A DNA stretch of 64,000 nucleotides, from positions 81,303-145,302 of the forward strand of contig JALXAM010000038.1 in NCBI GenBank assembly GCA_026992075.1, read 5' to 3'. This DNA comes from Sedimenticola sp. Lineage in GTDB: Bacteria > Pseudomonadota > Gammaproteobacteria > Chromatiales > Chromatiaceae. Positions 25,349 to 36,247 of the stretch are shown one piece after another (the stretch's first letter is position 1; each line of letters starts with the position of its first letter). A program made the position numbers and the translations under genes. Below the pieces are notes generated by a model. The model made no database searches. It saw only the letters and a list, made by a program, of their open reading frames with translations, and was not told where the DNA came from.

Positions 25349-26659
25349 ATGCTCGGTAAGACCAAACCCGTTGAACCCTCGGTGGAGCTGCTGCAGCAGT
25401 TCACCCCGCTGGACGAGGCGCCGCCGGAGCAGCTGGCGGAGATCGCCCGGCAGGCCGAGTGGCTGCAGGCGGGCAAGAAATCGGTGCTCATGGACCTGGG
25501 AGACACCGACGAGCACAGCATCTTCCTGGTCAAGGGCAACATCCTGCTGGAAGCTGCCGACGGTCGCAAGCGCATCATCAAGCACACCGACCCGGCCGCC
25601 CGCTCCCCTCTCTCCCGGCTGCGCCCCAGCCGCTACCGCGTCACCGCCCTTACGCCGGTGCAGTACGTGAAGATCGACAACACCCTGCTGGACCGGGTCC
25701 TGGAAGAGGAGGAGGCGTCGGAGATGATCTCCTCCCATTATTACGTGGTGGAAGAGGGGCCGGAAAGCGGGGGCGACACCGATTTCGCCACCCAGGTACT
25801 GGCGCAGATTTACGAAGACCTGCACCAGAACCGGCTGCTGATCTTCTCCTGGCAGCCGGCCAGCCTGCCCATCACCGCGCGCATCCTCGACGAGAAGGAA
25901 GAGAGCGACAAGCAGGCGGGGCTGGCCATGCTGGACCCTGTGCTGGCGCTGAAGCTGCTCCGTAAAGCCGGGGCAGGGGACGGAAAGGAGATTCCCGACC
26001 GGGTGGACAGTGCCGTGCGAACCCTGGGAATCGAGGGCACCCACCGGCTGGCCTTTCTCAACCTGTTCCGGGAATCCTGCCGGCCCCACACCCATTTCAT
26101 GAACGAGATCTTCCGCAACAGCTGGGAACAGGCCATCGCCGTCTCCCGCCTGGCTTCCGAACTCGCTCTGGAACAGGGGCTGGTACCGGTGGAGAGCGTG
26201 GCTCTCGCCGGTCTGCTGCACAACGTGGGCAAACTGACGCTCATCAGCTATGCGCACAATTTCTACCGGGAGGTGAGCCTGGAGGAGCTCAAGAGCTGCG
26301 TGCAGATGTTCTCCAAGGAGACCGGGCGCATGGTCCTCACCCACTGGAACTTGCCCCACTCCCTGGTGCGCGGCATCTCCGACTCCTTCGAATGGTCCCA
26401 GGAGCACGGTGGCAGCAAGGCCACCCTGGGGGACGTGCTCATTGCTGCCCGGCTCTACACCAGATTCACGCGCAAGAAGAAACCGCTCAAAGAGGTCCCC
26501 GCCCTCCGCAAACTGGGGCTGGTGGACCCCCGCTCGAGCCGCGGCCAGGCGCTGCAGAATCTGGTGATCCAGGCGGTGTCGGAGGCCCGGGAGCTGTTGC
26601 GGCTGGAGCGCAAGCCGGCAGCCCGGAACCCGGAACCGCAGCAGGCGCAGGAAGCGTGA
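25349..26659 (+). CDS. Cyclic-nucleotide-binding-like / HDOD domain protein
   Basis: 436 residues from ATG 25349 (AGGAACC upstream); an earlier in-frame start would add 12 residues. The N-terminal part (about 8-125) looks like a cNMP-binding beta-barrel (FTPLDEAPPEQLAEIARQAE, SIFLVKGNILLE), though the phosphate-binding cassette is weak. Residues about 155-425 form an HDOD domain (NSWEQAIAVSRLASELA, LAGLLHNVGKLTLISY), the degenerate HD fold where the second metal ligand is Asn. HDOD proteins act in signalling through protein contacts, not hydrolysis. It follows pyrD by 78 bp; no partner protein is adjacent. Confidence 0.85.
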   Translation: MLGKTKPVEPSVELLQQFTPLDEAPPEQLAEIARQAEWLQAGKKSVLMDLGDTDEHSIFLVKGNILLEAADGRKRIIKHTDPAARSPLSRLRPSRYRVTALTPVQYVKIDNTLLDRVLEEEEASEMISSHYYVVEEGPESGGDTDFATQVLAQIYEDLHQNRLLIFSWQPASLPITARILDEKEESDKQAGLAMLDPVLALKLLRKAGAGDGKEIPDRVDSAVRTLGIEGTHRLAFLNLFRESCRPHTHFMNEIFRNSWEQAIAVSRLASELALEQGLVPVESVALAGLLHNVGKLTLISYAHNFYREVSLEELKSCVQMFSKETGRMVLTHWNLPHSLVRGISDSFEWSQEHGGSKATLGDVLIAARLYTRFTRKKKPLKEVPALRKLGLVDPRSSRGQALQNLVIQAVSEARELLRLERKPAARNPEPQQAQEA

Positions 26660-26700
26660 GGGAAAGGACTCCCACACGCCCTGCCCGCCCGGCACGAGAA

Positions 26701-27102
26701 TCAACGATTGCGGATGTGCTCGATGTACTTGGGCAGGTCCTCCCGCTCCAGTTGCACCGATTCCGCCTCCACGCGAATGGGCTGGTCGTCCCCCTCCACC
26801 CTGAGCAAGCAGCCGGCCCGGCCGCGTCCCTCCAAGGGAACCGGAACCATGTCCCGATAGGTGTAGACGTTCAGGATCACGTCGCCCCCGGCGCAGGTGG
26901 CCGGCAGGTTCAAGTCACCGCCCTCCAGAAGCTCTGCACCACCAAACACCAGCTCGATGTTCTGGCGCCAGCGGGTGCGCTCCTCGGAACCGGTCATGGT
27001 CTGGATGAGGTAGGCGGGCTCGAAACGGATACGCACCTGGTCTCCCTCCACCCGCAGCCGCTGGATGACGGAACCCGGCAGTTCTATGCTGGTAAGGTCC
27101 AT
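26701..27102 (-). CDS. Hypothetical protein, 133 aa
   Basis: Not recognised. A compact, probably all-beta cytoplasmic protein: MDLTSIELPGSVIQRLRVEG, RIRFEPAYLIQTM, then LELLEGG-type turns, DVILNVYTYRDMVPVP and a charged C-terminal helix (QLEREDLPKYIEHIRNR). No signal peptide or membrane helix; two Cys. Codon use is like its neighbours, with strong GC3. It is the last gene of the leftward ntrB-ntrC group, 90 bp after ntrC, and converges on the HDOD gene. Confidence 0.7.
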   Translation of the reverse strand: MDLTSIELPGSVIQRLRVEGDQVRIRFEPAYLIQTMTGSEERTRWRQNIELVFGGAELLEGGDLNLPATCAGGDVILNVYTYRDMVPVPLEGRGRAGCLLRVEGDDQPIRVEAESVQLEREDLPKYIEHIRNR

Positions 27103-27114
27103 GGTTGACTCGAC

Positions 27115-27192
27115 ATGATGCTGATCGAACTGTTTCTGATTCTAGCGCTGGTGGCCCTGGTGATCGCCTTGTTGAAGCCGTGGAAATGGTGA
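27115..27192 (+). CDS. Possible 25-residue single-span membrane microprotein
   Basis: A short frame on the plus strand, in the 90-bp gap between two leftward genes. It starts ATG ATG; residues 3-20 are almost all Leu, Ile, Val, Ala and Phe (one Glu at 5), and it ends KPWKW. That is one membrane helix followed by a basic, aromatic anchor. Its stop abuts the ntrC stop without overlap. The ribosome site is weak (AAGG about 20 nt upstream), so expression is uncertain. Confidence 0.35.
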   Translation: MMLIELFLILALVALVIALLKPWKW

Positions 27193-28583
<1,391 letters not shown>

Positions 28584-28587
<4 letters not shown>

Positions 28588-29672
28588 GATTCGCTCTCCA
28601 GGGGAAGATAGACGGTGAACACGGTATGGCCCGGCTCGCTCTCGAACTCGATGAGCCCCCCGTGGCGGTGCACCAGGGACTGGGCGATGGAGAGCCCCAG
28701 CCCGGTGCCCTCCGCCTTGCCGGTGACCATGGGAAAGAAGACGGTATGCTGCAACTCCGGGGGAATGCCGGGGCCGCTGTCCACCACGTTCACCTGCACC
28801 ACCAGGCGGTGGCGCTGGCTGGCCAGGGTGAACTGGCGCAGGATCCGGGTCTGCAACAGCACCTCGCCCCCCCCGCTGCTGGCCTGCACCGCGTTGCGCA
28901 CGATGTTCATCAAGGCCTGAATGAGCTGGTCGGGGTCTCCCTGCAGCTCCGGAATGCTGGGGTCGTAGTCCCGCACCAGCTTCACCCGGTTGTCGGGATC
29001 CGATTCGATCACCGAGGCCACCCGCTCCAGCACGTGATGGATGTTCACCGCCCGCTTCACCGGCAGCTTGCGAGCCCCGAGCATGTTGTCCACCAGTGCG
29101 CCGAGCCGGTCCACCTCCTTGAGGATGATGTTGGTGTACTCCTTCAGCTCCGGATCGGCCACCTCCATCTCCAACAGCTGGGCCGCGCCCCGCAACCCGC
29201 CCAGGGGATTCTTGATCTCGTGGGCCAGCCCCCGCAGCAGGGTCCGGGTGGCCGAATTCTGGCGAATGAGCTGCTCTTCCCGGCTCAGCCGAAGCTGCCG
29301 GTCCACCTGGCGCAGCTCCATCAGGATCATGGGCGGGGACTCCTCCATCATCGGCACCATGGTGCAATCCAGGGTCACCGTATGACCATCCGCCAGCTCC
29401 ACCGCCACCTGGCGTTCGGTTACCGGCTGCTGTTGTTCCAGCACCACCTGCGCATGCTCCTCCAGCGAGCCTGCCACGCACTGCAGCAACTGCCCCACCG
29501 GCTGGCCCACCGCGGTACGGGCGCTCACGGAGAAAAGCATTTCCGCAGCGGTATTGATGAAGCGCACCCGCAACGCCTGGTCCAGCAACAGCAGGGCTGT
29601 CACCTGGTTGGCGACTATGCGCTCAGCCAGCGCTTGGGAAAGAGAAGAATCGCGTGCCTGTTGCGGTGCCAT
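28584..29672 (-). CDS. ntrB: Nitrogen regulation sensor kinase NtrB
   Basis: Soluble histidine kinase/phosphatase that controls NtrC in response to PII. 362 residues from ATG 29672; a TTG at 29699 is an alternative and neither has a good ribosome site. PAS domain at about 20-120 (VTALLLLDQALRVRFIN). The phosphorylated His151 is in LAHEIKNPLGG, the N box is NIVRNAVQAS, and the G boxes are VDSGPGIP and GTGLGLSIA. No membrane helix, as usual for NtrB. Upstream is a DUF4124 gene, a common arrangement next to glnA-ntrBC. Confidence 0.96.
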
Positions 29673-29727
29673 GGGGAAACCGCCGACCGATCCGGGCAAT
29701 GCGGAAAGCCCGATCCTATTTCGGCGC

Positions 29728-30264
29728 CTATTGGGGCCTGGCGATGGTGCGGTGCAGATAGAAGATATGGCTATCCGAGCGCTTCAGCTCGCGCCCCTTG
29801 CCGTCGTAGACGGCCACGGCGATGCTGTGTTCGCCGCGATCCACGTTTTCCAGCTTGATCACCGTACTGGTGAATTTCCCCGGCCAGGGCTTGCCATCCA
29901 GGATCACCTGCAGGTAATCCTCGCCCTGAAGGGGTGGATCCAGTGCCACGAAGACCGGCACTTCACCTGGCGAACTGCGCACCGTGCCTTCCGGTTCCGG
30001 ACTGATCACCTCCAGTACCCTGTAGCCGGCCTGCTGGGACGACGAATCCCCTGCCTCCGCATCCTTTTCCTCCTCCAGCACCGTCTCGGGAAGTTGGCGC
30101 GGCTCATAGGTGGAGAGCCCCGGCAGATCCTTCACCGGCCGCGCCCCCGGCGTGGCCGGATCATCGGTGTAATGCACCGTACCCTGCTCGTCCACCCATT
30201 TGTAGATCTGGGCGAGGGCCGGCAGAGCCAGGAACAGGAAAAGCAGTGGCATTCGTCTCGACAT
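29728..30264 (-). CDS. DUF4124 secreted protein
   Basis: 178 residues from ATG 30264 (MSRRMPLLFLFLALPALAQ), which gives a clean signal peptide cut after about residue 19. The DUF4124 motif follows at once: IYKWVDEQGTVHYTDDP. A low-complexity acidic middle (LEEEKDAEAGDSSSQQ) leads to a C-terminal beta-sandwich-like part (VPVFVALDPPLQ...HSIAVAVYDGKGREL). The role of the family is unknown. It is often found between glnA and ntrB and probably shares their transcript; it lies 55 bp before ntrB. Confidence 0.88.
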   Translation of the reverse strand: MSRRMPLLFLFLALPALAQIYKWVDEQGTVHYTDDPATPGARPVKDLPGLSTYEPRQLPETVLEEEKDAEAGDSSSQQAGYRVLEVISPEPEGTVRSSPGEVPVFVALDPPLQGEDYLQVILDGKPWPGKFTSTVIKLENVDRGEHSIAVAVYDGKGRELKRSDSHIFYLHRTIARPQ

Positions 30265-30314
30265 GTTCACGATGCTATCGCGGTTTGCCTCCGCTGCCAA
30301 GCTGCCCCCGCCCG

Positions 30315-31061
30315 TCAGCCCCAGCTCACCGGTGAGCCCACAGCCAGCCGCAGCAGATGGTCCGCCCGTCCCTGGTTCACGGCGACCTCCACCAACCCAA
30401 GGGAGTTGACATACCAGAAGGGCTCTCCCCGCGCCACTTCGGAAAAAGTGCCCGCGCGAGCTATCAGGCGATCACCTACCCGAAGAGGCTGCTCCTCTGG
30501 CCCCGTTGGCGGACGCAGGCCCGTCATTGCATTGCCATACTGGTCCAGATAGATCACTTCCGGCAGCTCTTCCGGCCATTGGTACCCCGTCAGGCTTTCC
30601 AGAGGCAACGGCTCCAGTTCCAGCGGTCGGCCGCTGAGCAACCGGCCCGCTGCGGGAGCAAAGAGGTCGCGGCCGTGAAAGCTGGCCGAAAGCTGGAAGC
30701 CGGAGGTGCCGATCGCCCAGGCCTGCACCGGCCCCTCGCCATGGCACAGTGGAGCCAGCAGGCCATTGTCGGGCCCGATGAAGCGCCGCGCTCCTGCCTG
30801 CACCAGCAGGGGACGCCGTGGCCCGCCCACACCGGGATCCACCACGGCAACCACCAACGCCGACCGGGCCATCCAGGGCACCATGGCCGCCAGGAGATAT
30901 CCGGCGTGGCGCGGTGAAAAGGCGGGCGCATCTGCGGCCAGGTTCACCACCCGGGCCGAAGGACATTGGGCCAGCAGCGCCGTTTCCATCAGCCCCAAAT
31001 AGGGACCGCCGGCACCGAAATCGGTGAAGAAATGGACGATTGGCGTGGTGTCGTTATCCAA
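30315..31061 (-). CDS. SAM hydroxide adenosyltransferase (DUF62 family)
   Basis: 248 residues. Members split S-adenosylmethionine to adenosine and methionine with water; they are relatives of fluorinase and chlorinase. Motifs: VHFFTDFGAGGPYLG, AVVDPGVGGPRRPLL, FIGPDNGLL, ASFHGRDLFAPAA, and YLDQYGNAMTGL in the C-terminal domain. The Arg of DPGVGGPRR and the His of FHGRD fit hydroxide rather than halide transfer. The start is taken as TTG 31061: no ATG or GTG exists between the rplQ-side hairpin and the first motif, and the long upstream frame runs through that hairpin. Confidence 0.88.
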   Translation of the reverse strand: MDNDTTPIVHFFTDFGAGGPYLGLMETALLAQCPSARVVNLAADAPAFSPRHAGYLLAAMVPWMARSALVVAVVDPGVGGPRRPLLVQAGARRFIGPDNGLLAPLCHGEGPVQAWAIGTSGFQLSASFHGRDLFAPAAGRLLSGRPLELEPLPLESLTGYQWPEELPEVIYLDQYGNAMTGLRPPTGPEEQPLRVGDRLIARAGTFSEVARGEPFWYVNSLGLVEVAVNQGRADHLLRLAVGSPVSWG

Positions 31062-31077
31062 ACCGGTGCCCCAGACG

Positions 31078-31109
31078 GCAGGAAGCCGGGCGGCCGCCCG
31101 GCTTCCTGC
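31078..31109. terminator. 32-bp perfect palindrome after rplQ, probable transcription/RNA end structure
   Basis: GCAGGAAGCCGGGCGG is followed directly by its reverse complement. Read leftward it lies 27 bp after the rplQ stop, the place expected for the end of the alpha operon. No U-run follows on the minus strand, so it is not a standard rho-independent terminator; it may act as an RNA stabiliser or a rho-assisted end. Confidence 0.6.
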
Positions 31110-31135
31110 TGCAATCCTCCGCGAAAGAGCCGGGA

Positions 31136-31528
31136 TCAGTCCTCGAACATCTCTTCCGTATCCTCGCTCACAGGCCGGTCCACCAGCTCCACGTAGGCCA
31201 TGGGCGCCTTGTCGCCGGGACGGTACCCGCACTTGAGGATGCGCAGATAGCCTCCGGGACGGTCCTGGTAACGCGGCCCCAGCTCGCTGAAGAGCTTGCC
31301 CACCGCCGCCTCGTTACGCAGGCGCGCAAAAGCGAGCCGCCGCCGTGCCACGCTGTCCTCCTTGGCCAGGGTGATGAGGGGTTCAGCCACCCGCCGCAGC
31401 TCCTTGGCCTTGGGAAGAGTGGTCTTGATCAGCTCATGCTCGATGAGCGAGGCAGCCATGTTGCGGAACATCGCCTTGCGATGGGCGCTGTTGCGATTCA
31501 ATTGCCGTCCGGCTTTGCGATGACGCAT
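31136..31528 (-). CDS. rplQ: 50S ribosomal protein L17
   Basis: 130 residues (E. coli 127). N-terminus [20 protein letters not shown] and the helical LRVPELITL-type core ([16 protein letters not shown]) are diagnostic. The C-terminal tail is acidic ([10 protein letters not shown]). L17 binds 23S rRNA near the exit tunnel. Last gene of the alpha operon (rpsM-rpsK-rpsD-rpoA-rplQ), 41 bp after rpoA. Confidence 0.98.
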   Translation of the reverse strand: MRHRKAGRQLNRNSAHRKAMFRNMAASLIEHELIKTTLPKAKELRRVAEPLITLAKEDSVARRRLAFARLRNEAAVGKLFSELGPRYQDRPGGYLRILKCGYRPGDKAPMAYVELVDRPVSEDTEEMFED

Positions 31529-31569
31529 GGGTCGACTTCCTGAATTTCTCGGGGTTCAATGAAAGGCGA

Positions 31570-32574
31570 TTACTTCGCCACCAGTTCCTGGATGTTCTCC
31601 GGCGGCCAGTTCTCCAGCCGCATGCCCAACGACAGGCCACGGGTGGCCAGCACGTCCTTGATCTCGTTGAGCGATTTCTTGCCCAGGTTGGGCGTCTTGA
31701 GCAGTTCCACCTCGGTGCGCTGGATGAGATCGCCGATGAGAAAGATGTTCTCCGCCTTCAGGCAGTTGGCCGAACGCACCGTGAGCTCCAGGTCGTCCAC
31801 CGGGCGTAGCAGGATGGGATCGATGGCCGGCGCCTCCGGCTGGGCCGTGGGCTCCGCCTCCGCAGCGGTCTCCTCCAGGTAGACGAAGGTCTCCAGCTGC
31901 TGCTGCAGGATGGTGGCCGCACGGCGGATGGCATCCTCGGGATCGATGGTGCCGTTGGTCTCGATGTCGATCACCAATCGGTCCAGGTCGGTGCGCTGTT
32001 CCACCCGCGCCGCTTCCACGCTGTAGGCGACACGGCGGATAGGGCTGAAAGCGGCATCCAGCTGCAGGTGACCGATGGGGCGGTCTTCGCCGGCCGCGCT
32101 CTCACGGGCCGCTGCCGACTCGTAACCCCGGCCACGCCGCACCCGCAGTTTCATCTTCAGCTCACCCTTGTCGGTGAGATGGGCGATGACATGGTCACCA
32201 TTCACCACCTCCACCCCATGGGTGAGCTGGATGTCACCAGCAGTGACCACGGCGGGGCCCTTCACATCGAGGGTCAGCTCGGCCTCGTTGCGATCCTCCA
32301 TGACGATGGCCACCCCCTTGAGGTTGAGCAGGATCTCCAGCACATCCTCCTGCACCCCCTCGATACCACTGTATTCGTGTTCCACCCCTTCGATTTGGGC
32401 GTCGACGATGGCGCAGCCGGGCATGGAGGAGAGCAGGATGCGGCGCAGGGCGTTGCCCAGGGTGTGGCCGAAACCCCGCTCCAGCGGTTCCAGCGAAACC
32501 TTGGAACGGTGATCGTTGAGCTTCTCGACGTTGACGATACGAGGCTTGAGGAAATCTGTGACGGCGTCCGTCAT
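31570..32574 (-). CDS. rpoA: RNA polymerase alpha subunit
   Basis: 334 residues (E. coli 329). The N-terminal domain (about 1-235) dimerises and nucleates assembly ([33 protein letters not shown]). A linker is followed by the C-terminal domain (about 250-320), which binds UP elements and activators; its [17 protein letters not shown] and [13 protein letters not shown] helices are intact. The linker is Ala/Glu/Pro-rich ([14 protein letters not shown]). In the alpha operon between rpsD and rplQ. Confidence 0.99.
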   Translation of the reverse strand: MTDAVTDFLKPRIVNVEKLNDHRSKVSLEPLERGFGHTLGNALRRILLSSMPGCAIVDAQIEGVEHEYSGIEGVQEDVLEILLNLKGVAIVMEDRNEAELTLDVKGPAVVTAGDIQLTHGVEVVNGDHVIAHLTDKGELKMKLRVRRGRGYESAAARESAAGEDRPIGHLQLDAAFSPIRRVAYSVEAARVEQRTDLDRLVIDIETNGTIDPEDAIRRAATILQQQLETFVYLEETAAEAEPTAQPEAPAIDPILLRPVDDLELTVRSANCLKAENIFLIGDLIQRTEVELLKTPNLGKKSLNEIKDVLATRGLSLGMRLENWPPENIQELVAK

Positions 32575-32592
32575 GAACTGTACCTTCCTGTA

Positions 32593-33213
32593 TTACTTGG
32601 AATAGAGCTCGACGATGAGCTGCTCGTTGATCTCCGCCGGCAGGTCGGCGCGTTCGGGGACACGCTTGAAGGTACCGCTCATCCCCTTCACGTCCACCTC
32701 CACCCAGTCGGGGAAGCCGTACTGCTCCGCCAGCGCCAGGGCGTTCTGGATGCGCACCTGCTTGCGCGCCTTTTCACGCACCGAGATCACATCCTCGGGC
32801 TTCACCAGGTAGGAGGGAATGTTCACCACCTTGCCGTTCACCTCGATGGCCTTGTGGCTCACCAGCTGACGCGCCTCGTTGCGGGTGGAGCCGAAACCCA
32901 TGCGGTAGACCACATTGTCCAACCGCCGTTCCAGCAACTGCAGCAGGTTCTCGCCGGTAGGGCCCTTCTGCCGATCGGCCTCGGCATAGTAGTTACGGAA
33001 TTGCCGCTCCAGCACGCCGTAGAGGCGGCGAACCTTCTGCTTCTCCCGCAGTTGCACGCCGTAGTCGGAGAGACGACGGCGACGCTCCTGGGTCTGCCCC
33101 GGCAGCTTGTCCATCTTGCACTTGGAGTCGACGGAACGCACCCGGCTCTTGAGGTACAGATCCGTACCTTCACGGCGCATCAACTTGCATTTGGGTCCGA
33201 GATACCTGGCCAT
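32593..33213 (-). CDS. rpsD: 30S ribosomal protein S4
   Basis: 206 residues, identical in length to E. coli. [20 protein letters not shown] opens the protein; the S4 RNA-binding domain is at about 95-160 ([20 protein letters not shown]). The protein starts 16S assembly and in E. coli represses the alpha operon by binding near rpsM. No zinc cluster is present (only two Cys), so this is the C-minus form. Confidence 0.99.
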   Translation of the reverse strand: MARYLGPKCKLMRREGTDLYLKSRVRSVDSKCKMDKLPGQTQERRRRLSDYGVQLREKQKVRRLYGVLERQFRNYYAEADRQKGPTGENLLQLLERRLDNVVYRMGFGSTRNEARQLVSHKAIEVNGKVVNIPSYLVKPEDVISVREKARKQVRIQNALALAEQYGFPDWVEVDVKGMSGTFKRVPERADLPAEINEQLIVELYSK

Positions 33214-33231
33214 GTTCTTCTAACTCCAGTG

Positions 33232-33621
33232 TTAAACGCGACGTTTCTTGGGCGGACGACAGCCGTTGTGCGGAATGGGCGTCACGTCCGTGATGCTGAG
33301 GATCTTGAAGCCGGCATTGTTCAGGGCACGCACGGCGGAATCCCGACCGGGACCCGGGCCCTTCACGTTCACGTCCAGGTTTTTGACCCCGAAGTCCTTG
33401 GCCATCTGGCCGGCACGATCCGCGGCCACCTGGGCGGCAAAAGGCGTGCTCTTGCGCGAGCCACGGAAACCGGAGCCGCCGGAAGTGGCCCAGCAGAGGG
33501 TGTTTCCCTGACGATCGGTGATGGTGATGATGGTATTGTTGAAAGACGCATGGATATGCGCGATCCCATCGGTCACCGTCTTCTTGACCTTTTTCTTGGT
33601 ACGGGTGGTTGTCTTGGCCAT
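33232..33621 (-). CDS. rpsK: 30S ribosomal protein S11
   Basis: 129 residues (E. coli 129). Central [19 protein letters not shown] and C-terminal [18 protein letters not shown] are diagnostic. A basic N-terminal tail ([15 protein letters not shown]) reaches the platform rRNA. Part of the alpha operon, 18 bp before rpsD. Confidence 0.99.
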   Translation of the reverse strand: MAKTTTRTKKKVKKTVTDGIAHIHASFNNTIITITDRQGNTLCWATSGGSGFRGSRKSTPFAAQVAADRAGQMAKDFGVKNLDVNVKGPGPGRDSAVRALNNAGFKILSITDVTPIPHNGCRPPKKRRV

Positions 33622-33653
33622 GCCTGTGTCACCTGTATGCGTTCAGCTTGCTG

Positions 33654-34010
33654 TCAGCGCTTGATGGGGCGCCGCGGTCCCTTGCGGGTACGGGCGTTGG
33701 TCTTGGTCCGCTGGCCACGCACCGGCAGCCCGCGGCGGTGGCGGATCCCGCGATTGCAGCCCAGGTCCATCAGGCGCTTGATGTTCATCGAGATCTCCCG
33801 CCGCAGATCGCCCTCCACCGTGTACTTGGCCACCTCGGCGCGCAGGCGATCCACCTCCTCTTCGCTCAGGTCCATAACCTTGCGATCGCGGGGCACTCCT
33901 GCGTCGTCGCAGATCTTCGCCGCACGCGAGCGGCCGATGCCGTAAATGGATGTCAGCGCAATGACCGCGTGCTTGCGGTCAGGAATGTTGACGCCTGCTA
34001 TGCGGGCCAT
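33654..34010 (-). CDS. rpsM: 30S ribosomal protein S13
   Basis: 118 residues (E. coli 118). [20 protein letters not shown], the helix-two-turn-helix [13 protein letters not shown] and the C-terminal [19 protein letters not shown] are typical. S13 contacts the P-site tRNA and the 50S subunit. First gene of the alpha operon; a near-consensus promoter lies 55-83 bp upstream. Confidence 0.99.
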   Translation of the reverse strand: MARIAGVNIPDRKHAVIALTSIYGIGRSRAAKICDDAGVPRDRKVMDLSEEEVDRLRAEVAKYTVEGDLRREISMNIKRLMDLGCNRGIRHRRGLPVRGQRTKTNARTRKGPRRPIKR

Positions 34011-34064
34011 TCTCTTTTCTCCTGTGATTCAACTTCCAGCGCAACCGGCGCGAGGAAACGCGAA

Positions 34065-34093
34065 ATTATAACCGGGTGCGCCAGGCCTTTCAA
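34065..34093 (-). promoter_or_regulatory. Sigma-70 promoter of the alpha operon
   Basis: On the minus strand TTGAAA (34088-34093), a 17-bp spacer and a perfect TATAAT (34065-34070) lie in the 97-bp gap between rpmJ and rpsM. The predicted start is about 50 nt before rpsM, which leaves room for an S4-binding leader as in E. coli; I could not recognise that structure. Confidence 0.75.
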
Positions 34094-34107
34094 TAGAGTT
34101 GCCAGAC

Positions 34108-34221
34108 TCAGCCCTGACGCTGTTTGTGCCGGGGCTCCTTGCAGATCACGCGCACCACCCCTTTGCGGCGGATGATCTTGCAGTTGCGGCACATCTTCTT
34201 GACCGATGCTCGTACTTTCAT
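34108..34221 (-). CDS. rpmJ: 50S ribosomal protein L36
   Basis: 37 residues: [15 protein letters not shown], ending EPRHKQRQG. The zinc ribbon is complete (Cys11, Cys14, Cys27, His32), so this is the zinc-binding form. It follows secY by 33 bp, as in E. coli, and closes the spc operon. Confidence 0.97.
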   Translation of the reverse strand: MKVRASVKKMCRNCKIIRRKGVVRVICKEPRHKQRQG

Positions 34222-34254
34222 GGCTCTTTACCTGGTGATGGTTCGATGACAGGC

Positions 34255-35607
34255 TCAGCGGATCATTCCACTGCTGCCCTGCCCCTTGAGGTTCGCTTTC
34301 TTCATCAGCCCCTCGTACTGGTGGGACATCAGGTGCGACTGCACCTGGGCGATGAAATCCATGATCACCACCACCACGATGAGCAACGAGGTACCACCGA
34401 AGTAGAAGGGCACGTTCCAGCCGACGATGAGAAACTCCGGCAACAGACAGACGGCGGTGATGTAGATGGCACCGGCCAGAGTGAGCCGAGTCATCACGGC
34501 ATCGATGTAGCGTGCCGTCTGCTCCCCGGGGCGAATGCCGGGAATGAAGGCCCCGGAGCGCTTGAGATTGTCGGCCGTCTCCCGCGCGTTGAACACCAAC
34601 GCGGTATAGAAGAAACAGAAAAAGATGATGGCGCCTGCATAGAGCCCCACATAGAGCGGTTCACCTGGCGACAGCTTGGCCACGATGTCCTGCAGCCAGC
34701 GCATGTTGGGCGTGTTCCCGGCCCAGGAAGCCAAAGTGGTGGGGAACAGGATGATGCTGGAAGCGAAGATGGGCGGGATGACCCCCGCCATGTTCAGCTT
34801 CAGCGGCAAAAAACTGCTCTGCGCCGCCATCAGCCGCCGCCCCTGCTGGCGCTTGGCATAGTTGATGGTGATGCGCCGCTGTCCCCGCTCGACGAAGACT
34901 ACGAAAGCGGTCACCGCCACCGCCAACAGCATCAGAAAGAGCGCGAACAACGCATTCATCTCGCCGTTGCGCACCAGCTCCGCCACGGAACCGAAAGCCG
35001 CCGGCAAGCCGGCAACGATGCCGGCGAAGATGATCATGGAGATGCCGTTGCCCAGCCCCCGCTCGGTGATCTGTTCGCCCAGCCACATGAGGAACATGGT
35101 TCCCGTCACCAAGGAGACGGCCGCAGTGAAGACGAAGCCCATGCCCGGCGCCATCACCAGCGACATGCCACCGGCAGACTGAGACTGTAACGCCACCGAG
35201 ATGCCCACCGCCTGGAAGGTGGCCAGCACCACGGTGCCATACCGGGTGTACTGGGTGATCTTCCGACGACCGGCCTCACCCTCTTTCTTCAGCTGTTCCA
35301 GCTTGGGGATCACCGCCGTCATCAGCTGCACGATGATGGAAGCGGAGATGTAGGGCATGATTCCCAAGGCGAAGATGGAGGCTCGTTCGAGCGCCCCACC
35401 AGAAAACATGTTGAACATGCCCAGGATGGTGCCCTGCTGCTGGTCGAACAGCGCCGCCAGCGCCGCCGGATTGACCCCCGGCACCGGGATGTAGGTGCCG
35501 ATACGGAACACCACCAGCGCCCCCAGCAGGAACAGGAAACGCTGGCGCAGCTCGGTGAGCTGCCCGAGCTGGATCCCGCCGGCCGCTGCAGAAGGGTTCA
35601 AGGCCAT
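34255..35607 (-). CDS. secY: Preprotein translocase channel subunit SecY
   Basis: 450 residues (E. coli 443), ten membrane helices forming the export channel with SecE and SecG. ATG 35607 ([11 protein letters not shown]) was chosen; the longer frame adds 23 residues that overlap rplO. Plug and pore regions: [16 protein letters not shown] after helix 1, [21 protein letters not shown]... in helix 2, and a C-terminal basic tail. In the spc operon between rplO and rpmJ. Confidence 0.98.
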   Translation of the reverse strand: MALNPSAAAGGIQLGQLTELRQRFLFLLGALVVFRIGTYIPVPGVNPAALAALFDQQQGTILGMFNMFSGGALERASIFALGIMPYISASIIVQLMTAVIPKLEQLKKEGEAGRRKITQYTRYGTVVLATFQAVGISVALQSQSAGGMSLVMAPGMGFVFTAAVSLVTGTMFLMWLGEQITERGLGNGISMIIFAGIVAGLPAAFGSVAELVRNGEMNALFALFLMLLAVAVTAFVVFVERGQRRITINYAKRQQGRRLMAAQSSFLPLKLNMAGVIPPIFASSIILFPTTLASWAGNTPNMRWLQDIVAKLSPGEPLYVGLYAGAIIFFCFFYTALVFNARETADNLKRSGAFIPGIRPGEQTARYIDAVMTRLTLAGAIYITAVCLLPEFLIVGWNVPFYFGGTSLLIVVVVIMDFIAQVQSHLMSHQYEGLMKKANLKGQGSSGMIR

Positions 35608-35614
35608 GGAGGAA

Positions 35615-36049
35615 TCAGTCCTCCACCTTTCCGCCCGCTGCCTCGATGGCCGCGCGCGCACCCTTGGTGGCACCAATCCCCTTGAGCGTCACCGGGCGGT
35701 TGATCTCGCCGGAGAGAATCACCTTGGCACGTTTCATGGTGCGCGGCAGGATGTCCGCCTCGTAGAGGGCGTTCATGTCGATCACGTCGCCGGGCACCTT
35801 GTCGATCTCATGCAAACGCACCTCGGCGGTGTACTTCGCCTTGCGGGAGCGGAAACCCACCTTGGGCAGGCGCCGCTGAAGCGGCATCTGGCCGCCTTCG
35901 AAACCCACTTTGTGGAAACCTCCGGAACGGGACTTCTGCCCCTTGTGGCCGCGGCCGCAGGTCTTGCCCAGCCCGCTGCCGATGCCCCGGCCAACGCGCT
36001 TGCGCTCCTGGCGGCTGCCCGCTGCGGGCTTGAGGGTATTCAGGCGCAT
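35615..36049 (-). CDS. rplO: 50S ribosomal protein L15
   Basis: 144 residues (E. coli 144). [20 protein letters not shown] and the Gly-rich [20 protein letters not shown] stretch that threads into 23S rRNA are diagnostic. It ends [15 protein letters not shown]. 7 bp upstream of secY, 1 bp after rpmD, within the spc operon. Confidence 0.99.
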   Translation of the reverse strand: MRLNTLKPAAGSRQERKRVGRGIGSGLGKTCGRGHKGQKSRSGGFHKVGFEGGQMPLQRRLPKVGFRSRKAKYTAEVRLHEIDKVPGDVIDMNALYEADILPRTMKRAKVILSGEINRPVTLKGIGATKGARAAIEAAGGKVED

Positions 36050-36050
36050 C

Positions 36051-36242
36051 TTATGCTTCCTCCACCAGCTGTACCATGTAGGAGACCTTGTTCAGCATGC
36101 CGCGGGTGGCAGGGGTGTCCTCCACCTCCACCACCTGGTGCATGCGCCGCAGCCCCAGACCACGCACGCAGGCCTTGTGGCTCTTCAGCCGGCCGTTCAT
36201 GCTCCGCACCAGCTTCACCTTCATCGTCTTCTTTTCCGCCAC
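36051..36242 (-). CDS. rpmD: 50S ribosomal protein L30
   Basis: 63 residues from GTG 36242 (TAAGGA six bases upstream); an ATG at 36224 would give 57. E. coli has 59. [20 protein letters not shown] and [15 protein letters not shown] are diagnostic. It sits between rpsE (5-bp gap) and rplO (1-bp gap). Confidence 0.95.
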   Translation of the reverse strand: MAEKKTMKVKLVRSMNGRLKSHKACVRGLGLRRMHQVVEVEDTPATRGMLNKVSYMVQLVEEA

Positions 36243-36247
36243 GGTCC

